Positions 17,791-27,166 of a stretch of DNA of 64,000 bases are shown piece by piece (the first letter of the stretch is position 1; each line of letters opens with the position of its first letter). The stretch is from NCBI GenBank assembly GCA_040901795.1, contig JBBDYH010000142.1, positions 1 through 64,000 of the forward strand, written 5' to 3'. The notes below the pieces were generated by a model that ran no database searches, was not told the origin of the DNA, and was given only the letters and a program-made list of their open reading frames with translations. The translations under genes and the position numbers were made by a program. The DNA is from JBBDYH01 sp040901795 (GTDB taxonomy: Bacteria > Planctomycetota > Planctomycetia > Pirellulales > JALHPA01).

Positions 17791-18315
17791 ATGGTCCAAA
17801 ATGGAACTAACGACGACGACCTGTTCCGGGCGATCGATCCTCGCGTTCGCATTGGCCATGCGCACCTGAAGGTAGCCGACTTGGAGCGCGCCTTGGATTT
17901 CTACCGCGGCGTTCTCGGCTTTGAGTTGACACAGCGCTACGGGGCGCAGGCGGCTTTCCTGTCCGCAGGCGGATACCACCATCACATCGGATTGAACACT
18001 TGGGAAAGCCTGGGTGGCTCAGCGCCGCCGCCGGGCACAACGGGACTCTACCACCTCGCCATTTTGTATCCAACGCGCGCGGCACTGGCCCACGCCATTC
18101 GCCGCGTATTGGCGGCGGGCATCCGGCTTGAAGGCGCAAGCGATCACGGCGTAAGCGAAGCGATTTACCTGCGCGAACCGGATGGCAACGGCCTGGAGTT
18201 GTATTGGGATCGCCCGCAAGAGCAGTGGCCGCGCACGCCCGACGGCCAGATTAACATGCAGACCTTGCCCCTCGATCTCGACGATTTGCTGGCAAGTTCA
18301 GAGAGCGAGGGATGA
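17791..18315 (+). CDS. VOC-family (glyoxalase/catechol dioxygenase-like) protein
   Basis: 174 residues. The N-terminal betaalphabetabetabeta unit is GHAHLKVADLERALDFYRGV with a possible metal-binding His in GHAHL. The second unit has GLYHLAILYPTRAALAHAI and ends in REPDGNGLELYWDRP, whose Glu is the usual last ligand. This resembles the N-terminal half of CatE-type catechol 2,3-dioxygenases. The protein is half the length of CatE, so it is either a short dioxygenase-like enzyme or a VOC isomerase or resistance protein. It is divergent from ndh, sharing a 116-base upstream region. Confidence 0.8.
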   Translation: MVQNGTNDDDLFRAIDPRVRIGHAHLKVADLERALDFYRGVLGFELTQRYGAQAAFLSAGGYHHHIGLNTWESLGGSAPPPGTTGLYHLAILYPTRAALAHAIRRVLAAGIRLEGASDHGVSEAIYLREPDGNGLELYWDRPQEQWPRTPDGQINMQTLPLDLDDLLASSESEG

Positions 18316-18388
18316 AACAGGAAGCACTGATATAGCCAGCGCATACGGCATCAGACGAGCCCCATCCGCGGAAATTGCCATTTGTACG

Positions 18389-20191
18389 TCAAGTTGCCAC
18401 ACACAACGCCGTACGTCCCCGGCGGCGGCGGCCCGTAAGCCAAAGCGCGCCCGCCATCGCGGCAAGCAAAGCCAGCGTCGAAGGCTCCGGCACGGGTGCA
18501 ATGGCGCTCGCTGCGGTGCTGCCTGCAACAGCGGCCATAAGTGGCGGCGCCGACGGATCGTAGAACGCGCCAAGCAGCGTCACGTCGTCGTCGTCCACAA
18601 AGCCGTTGTAGTCGAAGTCGCCTAACGCCCACGAGGGCTGCGGAACGCCAGGCGCATAGGTGGCGCTGACAATCGTCACGTCGTCGTCGTTGACAATGCC
18701 GTCAAGGTTGGCGTCGCCGGTCCGCGTGTAGGCCATCAGCAATGACGTGTCGTCGACCGACTGGCCGCGGAAGGTGCTGTAGGGGCCTAGAGGCAACGAC
18801 GAGTTCTCGGCATAGCCGACGGAGCGCGCTTCCGGGTCGGTCGCCACAGCGGCGGCCGCGGCGCTGCTGGTGATGCCTTGACCGGTCCAGGCCGCGTCAA
18901 AGCCCGGTCCGCCGCGGCCGGTGAGGATCTGTTGGCGAACGGTGGCCATGGGGCTTGCGCCGGTGTAGTTAATGATCGCGGCGTTGTTGGCCAGGTCGAG
19001 CTTCGCGGTCGGCGTGGCGTCACCGGCGATCGAGAGAGTGCCAAGCACCGATACGCCGGAGTTTGTGCCGTTGGTTGCCATGGCGACGGCGCCTCCATTG
19101 ACCGACAAGCCGGCGGCGCGAATGTTGTTCACCGTCAGCGTACCGCCGCCAATCTTAGTCAAATTTCTGCCGCTGGCATTGAGCGAACCGGTCAGCGAAA
19201 GATTGCTGGCCGGGGGCGTGACGGTGATCGTCGTATTGTCCGCCAGTGTGACCGGCGCGGTGATTGTCTGACTCCCGCTGGCGACGTTGATTTGCGCATC
19301 GCCGCTCATGGCGTCTAGCGTAAGAATCTGTGGACCGGCGATCGTGTACGCGTTGGCGTTCTCGAAATCGAGGCGGCCGACGGCGATCGGGGCATCGACG
19401 GTCACCGTGTGCGGTGAAGTAATGACACTGCCCAGCACTGCTTGCGCACCCGTCCCATTGGGAACGCCGCTGGCCCAATTAGCCGACAGCGACCAGTTTC
19501 CGCCCGCATCGACGTTCCAAGTACCCACAGGCGTCTCAAGCACTGGAACGAATGTAAACTGATAGATCCCAGCATCTGACCGAAAGCCTTGCGTTGCGAA
19601 GGGGCTTGAAGCATACAGGCCTGTTTGTATGCCGGGGACTTTATCTACGCTCGGTGAGGGAGATACCCCTTGCCAACCGATCACATCGAGGACGAGATTT
19701 CCCTGGCTTGGATCATAGAGATAAGGAGTCACGCCTGCAGGACGGTCGCCATGATAGAATTCCCTCGGGCCAGGGCCTGGGCCAGCAACGTCCGCCACGG
19801 CGGTCACTGGCCCGCGGTACCAATGCTTGAAGTCCGAACCGAGGTTATCGTCAAAGCGCAAGCTCAGGTTGTCTGGTCCCCTTTGCGTGGTAGCCAGGCG
19901 GTACTCATTGTCTGGATAGTGGACCGTGAGCGGACCCGTCAGACTTTGATCCGGCCGGGAGTGGCTGTCTACGAGCCAGTGCGGTTTGTTGCCCAGCGCC
20001 GCGAAGTCCGCGGCGGGAAACACCTGCTGGTAGCGGAAAGGAGAGCAACAACCCTCGGCTGATCCGGCGCCCTCGATGTGTTCGTAGGCACTGGGCGAAA
20101 CAATCTTTATTTCCGCTGCCTGAGTGCTGCGGATGCCTGCCAGCGGCAGGAAAGAAGTGCCGATGGCGAGAAGTCGTAGTAGCTTGATCAT
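18389..20191 (-). CDS. Secreted protein with unknown N-terminal domain, beta-strand repeats, dockerin and PEP-CTERM
   Basis: 600 residues from ATG 20191 (MIKLLRLLAIGTSFLPLAGI), preceded by AAGGAACGAC; a longer frame runs into the upstream gene. After the signal peptide about 190 residues (AEIKIVSPSAYEHIEGAGSA onward) form a domain I do not recognise, with a CCSPFRYQQVF segment typical of planctomycete exported proteins. The second half repeats the cassette seen in the esterase: GTWNVDAGGNWSLSANW, then GDANLDGIVNDDDVTIV and DFDYNGFVDDDDVTLL (dockerin-like loops), ending in VPEPSTLALLAAMAGALWL plus RRRRGR. The start overlaps the stop of the pentapeptide gene by 4 bases. Confidence 0.85.
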   Translation of the reverse strand: MIKLLRLLAIGTSFLPLAGIRSTQAAEIKIVSPSAYEHIEGAGSAEGCCSPFRYQQVFPAADFAALGNKPHWLVDSHSRPDQSLTGPLTVHYPDNEYRLATTQRGPDNLSLRFDDNLGSDFKHWYRGPVTAVADVAGPGPGPREFYHGDRPAGVTPYLYDPSQGNLVLDVIGWQGVSPSPSVDKVPGIQTGLYASSPFATQGFRSDAGIYQFTFVPVLETPVGTWNVDAGGNWSLSANWASGVPNGTGAQAVLGSVITSPHTVTVDAPIAVGRLDFENANAYTIAGPQILTLDAMSGDAQINVASGSQTITAPVTLADNTTITVTPPASNLSLTGSLNASGRNLTKIGGGTLTVNNIRAAGLSVNGGAVAMATNGTNSGVSVLGTLSIAGDATPTAKLDLANNAAIINYTGASPMATVRQQILTGRGGPGFDAAWTGQGITSSAAAAAVATDPEARSVGYAENSSLPLGPYSTFRGQSVDDTSLLMAYTRTGDANLDGIVNDDDVTIVSATYAPGVPQPSWALGDFDYNGFVDDDDVTLLGAFYDPSAPPLMAAVAGSTAASAIAPVPEPSTLALLAAMAGALWLTGRRRRGRTALCVAT

Positions 20192-22368
20192 GCGTCGTTC
20201 CTTAGGCGGTCGGCGCGGGCGTTCCGGTTTGTGTGAGCGGCGATTTCGAGTAATGCATATTCGGAACACCGCGCGTCCAATTGGCCCACCTGCCGACATC
20301 TATTAGCTAAGATCCGCCGACGCGCCAAAGCACAACCCGCTATCCCACACGCGAAGAGGAGTGCGAGCGAGGACGGCTCGGGTACCGCAGCGACACTGCT
20401 TACGCCGAGCGGAGTTGGAGCGATCAACGAAGCTGCAGCCGGGTTGTAGAACGCGCCCAGCAGCGTCACGTCGTCGTCATCCACAAAGCCGTTGTAGTCG
20501 AAGTCGCCCAACGCCCAGTGCGCATTCGCAACACCTGGCGCGTACGTCGCACCCACGATCGTCACGTCGTCGTCGTTGACCACGCCGTCGAGATTGGCGT
20601 CGCCGGTGCGCGTGAAGGCGATCAGGATCGACGTTTCGTCCACCGCCACACCATCGAAGCTCGTGTACGCGCCGAGCGGGAGCGTCGCGTTGTCGGCATA
20701 GCCCAACGAGCGCGAGTCGGGCTGGGCCCCGTTTGCCGCGGCCGCCGTGCTGCTGGTGATTCCAGTGCCGGTCCAATCGCCGCCAAGTCCGGAACCGCCG
20801 CGACCGGCATTAATATGTTCGCGGATCGCAGCCGCCGTGCTTGTCCCCTCATAATCAACAATCGCCGCGTTGTCGGTGAGATCGAATGTGGCCGTGGGAT
20901 GAATGGGAAAGTCGCCGATGATCTTGATGGGTATCGGCACTCCAGGATACGCAACCAGCTTTTTGCCGGCGGTCAGCTTGAATCCGGAAATACGGCCATC
21001 GGGTGCAATCGTGTTGCTTAGAACCGCCCCGTCGAGCCGCAGGCCACTGTGGCTGGCTCCTCTGAAGTCCGCCCCCGTCAGGTCGGAATTCGGGAATTTC
21101 GAGTCAGTTATGTTCGCATGAGTGAGATTTGCCCCACTTAGGTCGGAACTAGCAAGTGTCGCCCCGGACAAGTCGGCGTGGGAAAGGTCCTGCCCGCTGA
21201 AGTCCCACCCAGTCAAATCGTTGTTGCCTAATCCAATACCCCGCAAATCCTTCTCCTGGTAGCTGGCGGTGGAGTAGAGTTGCTCGCCGGTAAAGCCAGA
21301 CGTGCCATAAAAGTTGGCTCCGGTAATTATCGCCCCAGCAAAGTTGGCGTTCGTGAGGGCCGCAACCGCCAGCGACGCATTCGTGAGATTGGCCCCCGCG
21401 AGGTTGGCGTTCGTGAGGGTCGCCTCCAGCGCCGCACTCGTGAGATTGGCGCCCGCGAGGTTGGCGTTCGTGAGCGTCGATGACCACAGGTACGCACTCG
21501 TGAGATTGGCGCCCCGGAGGTTCGCGTTCGTCAGCGTCGAGAGCCAGAAATCTGCGCCGGTAAGGTCCTGCCCGCTGAAGTCCCACCCAGTCAAATCGTT
21601 GTTGCCTAATCCAATACCCCGCAAATCCTTCTCCTGGTAGCTGGCGGTGGAGTAGAGTTGCTCGCTGGTAAAGCCAGATGCGCTAAAAAATCTGGCTCCG
21701 GTAACTATCGCCCCAGCAAGGTTGGCGTTCGTGAGGTACGAAGGGACGAGAGTTTCGCCGCCGCCGCCGCCCAGGTACGCATCCGTGAGATCCGTTCCCG
21801 ACAAATTGGCGTTCGTCAGGACCGAGGCGGCGAAAGACGCGCCGGTAAGGTCCAACCCGCTGAAGTCCCAGCCGGTCAGGTTGTTGTTGCTTAATCCAAT
21901 GCCCCGCAGATTCTTCTGCTGGTAGCTCGCCGTGGAGTAGAGCTGCTCCTTGGTGAAGCCACGCCACGTAGTCTCATCAAAGCTGGCCCCCGTGACCATC
22001 GTTCCCAAAAGCTCCGCATCCGTGAGATTCGTTCCCGACAAATTGGCGTTCGTCAAGCTTGCTTGGCTTAGGGATGCGTTAGTCAGATTAGCGCCGTTGA
22101 ACCGAGAATTATCGAGCCAACTTCGCCAAAAGCTCGCCTGGGTAAGGTCCAGGCCGCCCGAAAAATTGGCAAAGCGGAGGTTACGTTGCGGGCTACTCCA
22201 CTCACCCGAATGAGAATTAAGGTCAACCCCTGGTCCCGGCGCGATGCCTTCGGTCCCCGGGATCACCTGCCCGTTGTCCCAGCGAAAAATGTCAGCCTCC
22301 GCCGCGGCTGGCAAAGACATTAGCACCAGAGAAGTGCCGACGGAGAAAAGTCGTAGTAGCTTGACCAT
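20188..22368 (-). CDS. Secreted pentapeptide-repeat protein with dockerin and PEP-CTERM signal
   Basis: 726 residues. The signal peptide MVKLLRLFSVGTSLVLMSLP is followed by ADIFRWDNGQVIPGTEGIAP. More than 300 residues of A(N/D)LxxA pentapeptides come next, arranged in three or four long blocks separated by FTxEQLYSTASYQxKDLRGI units. A short linker leads into the same beta-strand/dockerin/PEP-CTERM cassette as the neighbours (GDANLDGVVNDDDV, VPEPSSLALLFACGIAG, RRR). About 40 residues follow the basic cluster; they are encoded in the leader of the downstream gene and end in ATGA overlap. The likely role is structural at the cell surface. Confidence 0.86.
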   Translation of the reverse strand: MVKLLRLFSVGTSLVLMSLPAAAEADIFRWDNGQVIPGTEGIAPGPGVDLNSHSGEWSSPQRNLRFANFSGGLDLTQASFWRSWLDNSRFNGANLTNASLSQASLTNANLSGTNLTDAELLGTMVTGASFDETTWRGFTKEQLYSTASYQQKNLRGIGLSNNNLTGWDFSGLDLTGASFAASVLTNANLSGTDLTDAYLGGGGGETLVPSYLTNANLAGAIVTGARFFSASGFTSEQLYSTASYQEKDLRGIGLGNNDLTGWDFSGQDLTGADFWLSTLTNANLRGANLTSAYLWSSTLTNANLAGANLTSAALEATLTNANLAGANLTNASLAVAALTNANFAGAIITGANFYGTSGFTGEQLYSTASYQEKDLRGIGLGNNDLTGWDFSGQDLSHADLSGATLASSDLSGANLTHANITDSKFPNSDLTGADFRGASHSGLRLDGAVLSNTIAPDGRISGFKLTAGKKLVAYPGVPIPIKIIGDFPIHPTATFDLTDNAAIVDYEGTSTAAAIREHINAGRGGSGLGGDWTGTGITSSTAAAANGAQPDSRSLGYADNATLPLGAYTSFDGVAVDETSILIAFTRTGDANLDGVVNDDDVTIVGATYAPGVANAHWALGDFDYNGFVDDDDVTLLGAFYNPAAASLIAPTPLGVSSVAAVPEPSSLALLFACGIAGCALARRRILANRCRQVGQLDARCSEYALLEIAAHTNRNARADRLRNDA
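20192..20245 (-). repeat. Conserved leader family A, copy 2
   Basis: This leader precedes the gene starting at 20191 and is nearly identical to 2842-2895 and 22369-22420. Unlike the other two copies, it lies inside the 3' end of another coding frame: the pentapeptide protein's extra C-terminal tail is translated from it. Confidence 0.65.
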
Positions 22369-22420
22369 GGGTCGTTCCTTAGCCGGTCGGCGCGGGCCTT
22401 CCGGTTTGTGTTAGCGGCGT
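22369..22420 (-). repeat. Conserved leader family A, copy 3
   Basis: This is the third copy of the leader, upstream of the pentapeptide gene, with the same AAGGAACGAC ribosome-binding segment. The similarity to the other copies fades about 50 bases upstream of the ATG. Confidence 0.65.
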
Positions 22421-22536
22421 GATTTTGGACGACGTCTCATACCGACGATGTCAATCGGTTCGGGTGAACGATGTAGATACGTTTGCGTGTTGATGCTACG
22501 AAGTGCTTTTGTAAAGACCGGGCGCCGCTCCGCTGC

Positions 22537-23994
22537 TCAGGGCAGCGGCTGCAGATACTTGTGGAATGCATAATCCGCCACGGCATTACCGATCGCGATG
22601 CCTTCGTCGGCGTCGAAGGACCAGTGGATGCCGAGATAGATGCGGCTGTCGGCGTTTTCGCGCGCCGCCTGGCTGAAACTTTGGAATTGCCGCATTATGG
22701 CGCGCCGGTGCCGTCCGTCGGAGTCCCTGTTGCGGCCGTTGAGCTCATCGGAGATGAGCTGGAATTCGTATTCATCGCCGTACAGGTTCGCCAGCGTACG
22801 GAACAGCGCCGCGCCGAACGTGGCGTGGCCGGAGGTGTAGGCGGGGAACGGGGGCGTGAAGTCGATTCCGCCGTTGCTCTGGTTGGTTGCCGGAGCACCC
22901 AGCGGCGTCCAGTCCTCGTCGCCGATGGTGAACTCGTTGCCATCCGCGTCGTCGCTCTCGCCGGAGCCGCCGCAACGGATGGCGACCACCGGCCGCCAGT
23001 AGTTGTAGGCGTATTTGCTGTACCATGACGCGATCCCCGCGTCGGCCATCGAGATATTGACCAGCGCGAAGAGCCGCGCATTCTCGACCGTCGTGTGGTG
23101 CTCGTGCATCGCGATGACCCGCGCGATCTGGTTGTAGAGCCGCGGAGGCACGCCCAGGCCAATGCTGCCGTCATAACCCCAGAACAGGCCAATGTCGGTC
23201 TGTTCCGCAGTCCGCTCGGTCTGCGTGATCTCGCCGTCTCCCCCCAGCCGCTGCACTTCGTCGTAGGCGAGGGCGTAGGCCAGACGCTCGATCACATCCG
23301 GGCTGTCCGGCTGTGGCGGAGGCGGCGCGTGGAAGTCGGCGACGTCGCCCATCGCGAACGGGAGAACGTCGCCCCACTTGGGAGTGAGCAGCCCTTGCCC
23401 TGGATTGAGCGGGTCCGGCTGGTGCAGGCCGATTTGCTTCGTCTCGCCGGAAGGGAACGGTTTGTCGGGCGCATCGCCCCCGTCGTCGAAACGCTCCAGC
23501 AGGATGTTCATGGCGGCCGCCGCGCCAATGGCGCGCCCTTCATCGCGGCCGGACTTGGCGGCGACGCCGCTGAGGACCTTGCCTAGTTGGCCATCAAACA
23601 CGTCCTGCTGATTCGGATACAGGAACGCCAGCGTATCGCGGGCGGCCTGCGCGACGGCGGTTTCCACCGACGCGGCGCCCAGCACCTGCGGAGACCAGCC
23701 GGTCACCTCGATGTACGGCTCATATCCGCCGACGATCGCATTCACGGCGTCAAAGACCGCGATATGGACGATCGCCAGGGCGCGGGACGCGCGCGTCGGT
23801 CCGCCTTGCTCGGGCGCGCCGAACGTGCCGCTGTGATCATCCACGACCGCCTGCAGCGCGATCGAGTTCCATTTCAGGACCGGGTCCTTAGTGTGTCCCA
23901 CTGAAACGGGCGCGGTGGGGCCCGCCGACAGCGCTGCGTCCGGGGCGCTGAGCAGTAGCGGCAGCGTTGCCAGCAGGACTCGAAATGCGTTCAT
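22537..23994 (-). CDS. Secreted vanadium-dependent haloperoxidase (PAP2 superfamily)
   Basis: 485 residues; GAGGTG precedes the ATG, and a signal peptide (MNAFRVLLATLPLLLSAPDA) predicts export. The vanadate/phosphate site motifs of the superfamily are in order: K327 and R334-P335 in KYAYNYWRPV, then SGH with His390 in FPAYTSGHATFGAA (Thr replaces the usual Pro), then SRIYLGIHWSFD with His457 as candidate vanadate ligand and Asp461 completing SR-x5-H-x3-D. Members of this family oxidise halides with hydrogen peroxide; acid phosphatase activity is the alternative for the same fold. It stands between PEP-CTERM genes but lacks that signal itself. Confidence 0.87.
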   Translation of the reverse strand: MNAFRVLLATLPLLLSAPDAALSAGPTAPVSVGHTKDPVLKWNSIALQAVVDDHSGTFGAPEQGGPTRASRALAIVHIAVFDAVNAIVGGYEPYIEVTGWSPQVLGAASVETAVAQAARDTLAFLYPNQQDVFDGQLGKVLSGVAAKSGRDEGRAIGAAAAMNILLERFDDGGDAPDKPFPSGETKQIGLHQPDPLNPGQGLLTPKWGDVLPFAMGDVADFHAPPPPQPDSPDVIERLAYALAYDEVQRLGGDGEITQTERTAEQTDIGLFWGYDGSIGLGVPPRLYNQIARVIAMHEHHTTVENARLFALVNISMADAGIASWYSKYAYNYWRPVVAIRCGGSGESDDADGNEFTIGDEDWTPLGAPATNQSNGGIDFTPPFPAYTSGHATFGAALFRTLANLYGDEYEFQLISDELNGRNRDSDGRHRRAIMRQFQSFSQAARENADSRIYLGIHWSFDADEGIAIGNAVADYAFHKYLQPLP

Positions 23995-24222
23995 GGGTCA
24001 CCTCTGGGGATCGGTTGGTTCAGACGACTGTGGGATCAGGCCTCGCTCCGCGGTTGGCAGCGAGTTGTTTGCCATCGGCGCTGCTGGTTGTTTCCGTTCG
24101 ACCTCGGACGGCATTTCTCTCTCCTGAAATCCGACGAAGATAGCGGGACGGTAGCCAGGATCAAAGACGAGTATCGAGCACGGAGTACGCGATACTCGCC
24201 CTTGATAGCTGGATTGCCGGCG

Positions 24223-24750
24223 TTACGGCGCATCGTGTCTCGTGAACAGAAAGTCTGTAGCCACGCCGGGCTCAAACGTATGCGTCTGCTCATAGATTCG
24301 TCCCGGGTCCGCGGGCCCGTGGTAGCGGACCACCATCCCGATGTCCTGTCCCCGCGCATCCGTCAGCGACCCGCTTGGGATCATCGGATGTCCTGAGATG
24401 ATCTCCCCCTCTTTCAGATGCGCCGTGAAAGTGAGCTCACCGCCTTCGCCCACGACGTGCCCGGCGACCCGACCGGCGACGATGGGGCCCGACGGTCCGA
24501 AGATCGGAATCCAGCCCGTGTAGGCGCCTGGTTCCACACCGGTGGCCGTCAGGTGCATCGTGATGCCGTTGTCTGTCCGGGTGAGCGTCGATTCGCCCCG
24601 GACAATACTCTTCGTGGCGAAGTCAACGACCGACTGGGTGGTCTTGGTCGCGCCGTTCCCGTTGGCCCAGGCGAGGCTCAAGGCCATTTCACCGAAAGCA
24701 CAGGCGACCAAAACTCCAGCTAACATCAGCTTCGATTTCATCTTGCTCAT
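24223..24750 (-). CDS. Small secreted protein of unknown function
   Basis: 175 residues from ATG 24750 (MSKMKSKLMLAGVLVACAFG), selected because AAGGAAG lies six bases upstream; a second ATG two codons earlier overlaps that site. The mature part is beta-rich (LTRTDNGITMHLTATGVEPG, GRVAGHVVGEGGELTFTAHL) and reminiscent of small exported domains such as CHRD, but I do not recognise a family with confidence. The signal peptide and leader are shared with the cupin gene at 2996-3487, while the mature proteins are unrelated. Confidence 0.7.
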   Translation of the reverse strand: MSKMKSKLMLAGVLVACAFGEMALSLAWANGNGATKTTQSVVDFATKSIVRGESTLTRTDNGITMHLTATGVEPGAYTGWIPIFGPSGPIVAGRVAGHVVGEGGELTFTAHLKEGEIISGHPMIPSGSLTDARGQDIGMVVRYHGPADPGRIYEQTHTFEPGVATDFLFTRHDAP

Positions 24751-24830
24751 GGTCATCTTCCTTTGTGTGTGTGTGTGCGGCGAAAAAGGCTCGCCGCGGT
24801 TGAGACTTGACATCGGCGCCGCGACCACTT
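24751..24830 (-). repeat. Conserved leader family B, copy 2
   Basis: This copy matches 3488-3565 upstream of the cupin gene, including a (CA)n stretch directly before the AAGGAAG ribosome-binding site. The (CA)n part is longer here, a possible slippage tract. Confidence 0.6.
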
Positions 24831-25026
24831 CACCTAGGTACTGCTCAATCGCGGAGGAAAAGTTACAGGAAATCCGGAGATTCTTCCCGTTGACCAGAGA
24901 CAGCCAGTAGATGCCGCGCGGCAAGCGGTTTAGGGACCTCACCGCGACACGCCCCATTCAAGAGATTGAAGTGCCAACCAAAGGCGGAGGCAAATAATGC
25001 CCTACGGCTATCTCGGTGGCATTACG

Positions 25027-27048
25027 TCAGCGTTCGCGTATATCTCGTGGAAATTGTTTTTGTTCGGGGTCGTCTATCGCACTGGGCTGACCTTCGATCA
25101 GCGCCTTGGCCTCGTTCATCAGGGCATGGGCAATAATCCAATCCCTCCAATACCAACCCGATCCGAGGTCACCGCTGTCGATTTTCGGCAGTTTCGTTTG
25201 TTCGATCTCCTTCCCTTTGGCGAATGCCGCACGAGCCTCCTCGTGCTCGTTCAACTGATGCTGCGCCATGGCCAACACCATGTAGGATTGCACATAACGG
25301 CTGTGGCCATGGCCGTAGAACGGATCGTCGATGCTTTTGCGCGTCCACTCTGCAGCACTCGCAAAGCGGCCTTGACGATATTCCGCCAACCCTTTGGCAA
25401 ATTGATAGTAGGGTTGATAAGCGTTGTTTCCAGCGGTTACTGCGTTCTCAGCCAATTTATCGGCGATTGCCAAATCTACTCCCGACGAGGGAAGCATCAG
25501 GCACACTTTTGCGATCCGTTCGCCGATGAGTATGTCTTTTGGTTCGCCAAACCGGTGGAGGAATTCCCGGCAAAAAAGACGATAATTCTCCACGTCTCCA
25601 TGGGCTGCCAGCAAGGCAAGAAGTGAGACATAGTTCAAGTCGTCCGTTGGGTCGCATTCGACAGCCTTCGTTGCATGGGGCAAGGCCTCTTTCCACCGAA
25701 CGTGGCGGGCATGAAAATCGGTCAGTGCATTGAAGACGATTACTGCATCTCTCCTCTCGGTAAGAAGGGCTGGAACAGGAATACGACTCATCATCTCCTC
25801 GGCCTCGTCGAACTTGAGCTGATCGCACAGCACCTGAGCCTTCACGAGTTTCTCCCTGGCTTCAGCCTGCTGCCGGAGGGCGGCCTCTTTCCGGCGAGCG
25901 TCCTCGGCCTGCACTCGCTCTCGATTGATTCGGAAGACCGCAATGGGTGAGCCGATCATGACGATCAGTAGCAGGACTCCGATCAGCAAGACCGAAGCCG
26001 CCAAGGCCGGTTTGCGCCGGCACCAACGCCAGAATTTTTCTGCTGCATTGACGGGCCGCGCGTTGATCGGTTCCCCATTGCGCCAGTGATCCAAATCGTC
26101 CGCTAACATTTCCGCCGAGCCGTAACGCCGTTGCGGGTCCTTATTCAAGCATTTCAGGCAAATCGTTTCCAGGTCCCGATCCACGGCTGGATTGAGAGTG
26201 TGGGGACGCGGCGGCTCCTGTTCGCAGACTTGCCGCAACGTCTCCACGACCGAGGGCGCGTGGAAAGGTGGCCTGCCCGCAAGCAGCTCATAGAGAATCG
26301 CGCCGAGGCTATAGGTGTCTGCCGCGGTCGTCAGTCCTTTGGTTTGGCCCGCCGCTTGTTCGGGTGACATGTAAGCGGGCGTGCCGAGGATTGCGGCGCT
26401 GATCGTCAAGCCGGAATCGTCCTCCGCCAGCTTGGCCAGCCCGAAATCGGTGACGTGAGGTTCGCCCGCTTCGTCGAGCAGGATATTGGTGGGTTTCAGA
26501 TCGCGATGGAGAATGCCGCGTTGGTGCGCGTAGTGCACCGCACGCGCGACCGTTGCAACAAGGCGAGCAGCCTCCTCGGCCGATCGTTTACTTCGGCCGT
26601 TGACCTTGAAACTCGCGCTGGCAAGCGTACCACCTTGGATTAGCTTCATGCTGAAGTAATGCTGGCCGTCGTACTCGCCGATTTCGTAGATCGGAACGAT
26701 GTGCGGATGGTCCAGTCGGGCCGCTGATTCGGCTTCGGTGTGAAATCGATGCACCAAGGCAGGCGTGGCCAATTGCCCTGCCAGAATCATCTTGAGCGCG
26801 ACGGGACGATTGAGGCTTAATTGCCGCGCACGATAGACGATGCCCATCCCCCCACGAGCGATTTCCTCGAGCAATTCGTAGTCGCCAAAATAACGGATAG
26901 TTCGGTGGCTCGCTGCGGTATCAGCATCTTCATCGCCGTCGGCGCCCATCCCCAAGGCCAAGGCAAGTAGACAGGCAGGGCAACTCCCTGCCGGTCCATC
27001 GCCGGAGTGCTTCGCCCCGCACTGCGGACATGTTGTTAGCACTGGCAC
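25027..27048 (-). CDS. Membrane Ser/Thr protein kinase with N-terminal zinc ribbon and C-terminal helical repeats
   Basis: 673 residues. It opens with a zinc-ribbon-like CPQC...CPAC (residues 8-34). A complete Hanks kinase follows at about 52-320: ARGGMGIVYRARQ, HRDLKPTNIL and DFGLAK, with activation segment GTPAYMSPEQA. A transmembrane helix (AASVLLIGVLLLIVMIGSPI, about 347-368) is followed by a coiled region and TPR-like hairpins (for example NAYQPYYQFAKGLAEYRQG). It lies 118 bases downstream of an ECF sigma factor on the same strand, the second such pair in this window. Regulation of that sigma factor by phosphorylation is inference. Confidence 0.92.
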   Translation of the reverse strand: MPVLTTCPQCGAKHSGDGPAGSCPACLLALALGMGADGDEDADTAASHRTIRYFGDYELLEEIARGGMGIVYRARQLSLNRPVALKMILAGQLATPALVHRFHTEAESAARLDHPHIVPIYEIGEYDGQHYFSMKLIQGGTLASASFKVNGRSKRSAEEAARLVATVARAVHYAHQRGILHRDLKPTNILLDEAGEPHVTDFGLAKLAEDDSGLTISAAILGTPAYMSPEQAAGQTKGLTTAADTYSLGAILYELLAGRPPFHAPSVVETLRQVCEQEPPRPHTLNPAVDRDLETICLKCLNKDPQRRYGSAEMLADDLDHWRNGEPINARPVNAAEKFWRWCRRKPALAASVLLIGVLLLIVMIGSPIAVFRINRERVQAEDARRKEAALRQQAEAREKLVKAQVLCDQLKFDEAEEMMSRIPVPALLTERRDAVIVFNALTDFHARHVRWKEALPHATKAVECDPTDDLNYVSLLALLAAHGDVENYRLFCREFLHRFGEPKDILIGERIAKVCLMLPSSGVDLAIADKLAENAVTAGNNAYQPYYQFAKGLAEYRQGRFASAAEWTRKSIDDPFYGHGHSRYVQSYMVLAMAQHQLNEHEEARAAFAKGKEIEQTKLPKIDSGDLGSGWYWRDWIIAHALMNEAKALIEGQPSAIDDPEQKQFPRDIRER

Positions 27049-27166
27049 ATCAAGGTTGTTTAATGGGTTGTCACTCGTTATTGTCGAAAAATCCTGAAAA
27101 GGTTACAGGCGAACCGAGGAGCATCGAGCAAGGGGCACTGGGCTAAAGCTACTTCCTGCTCCCGGC

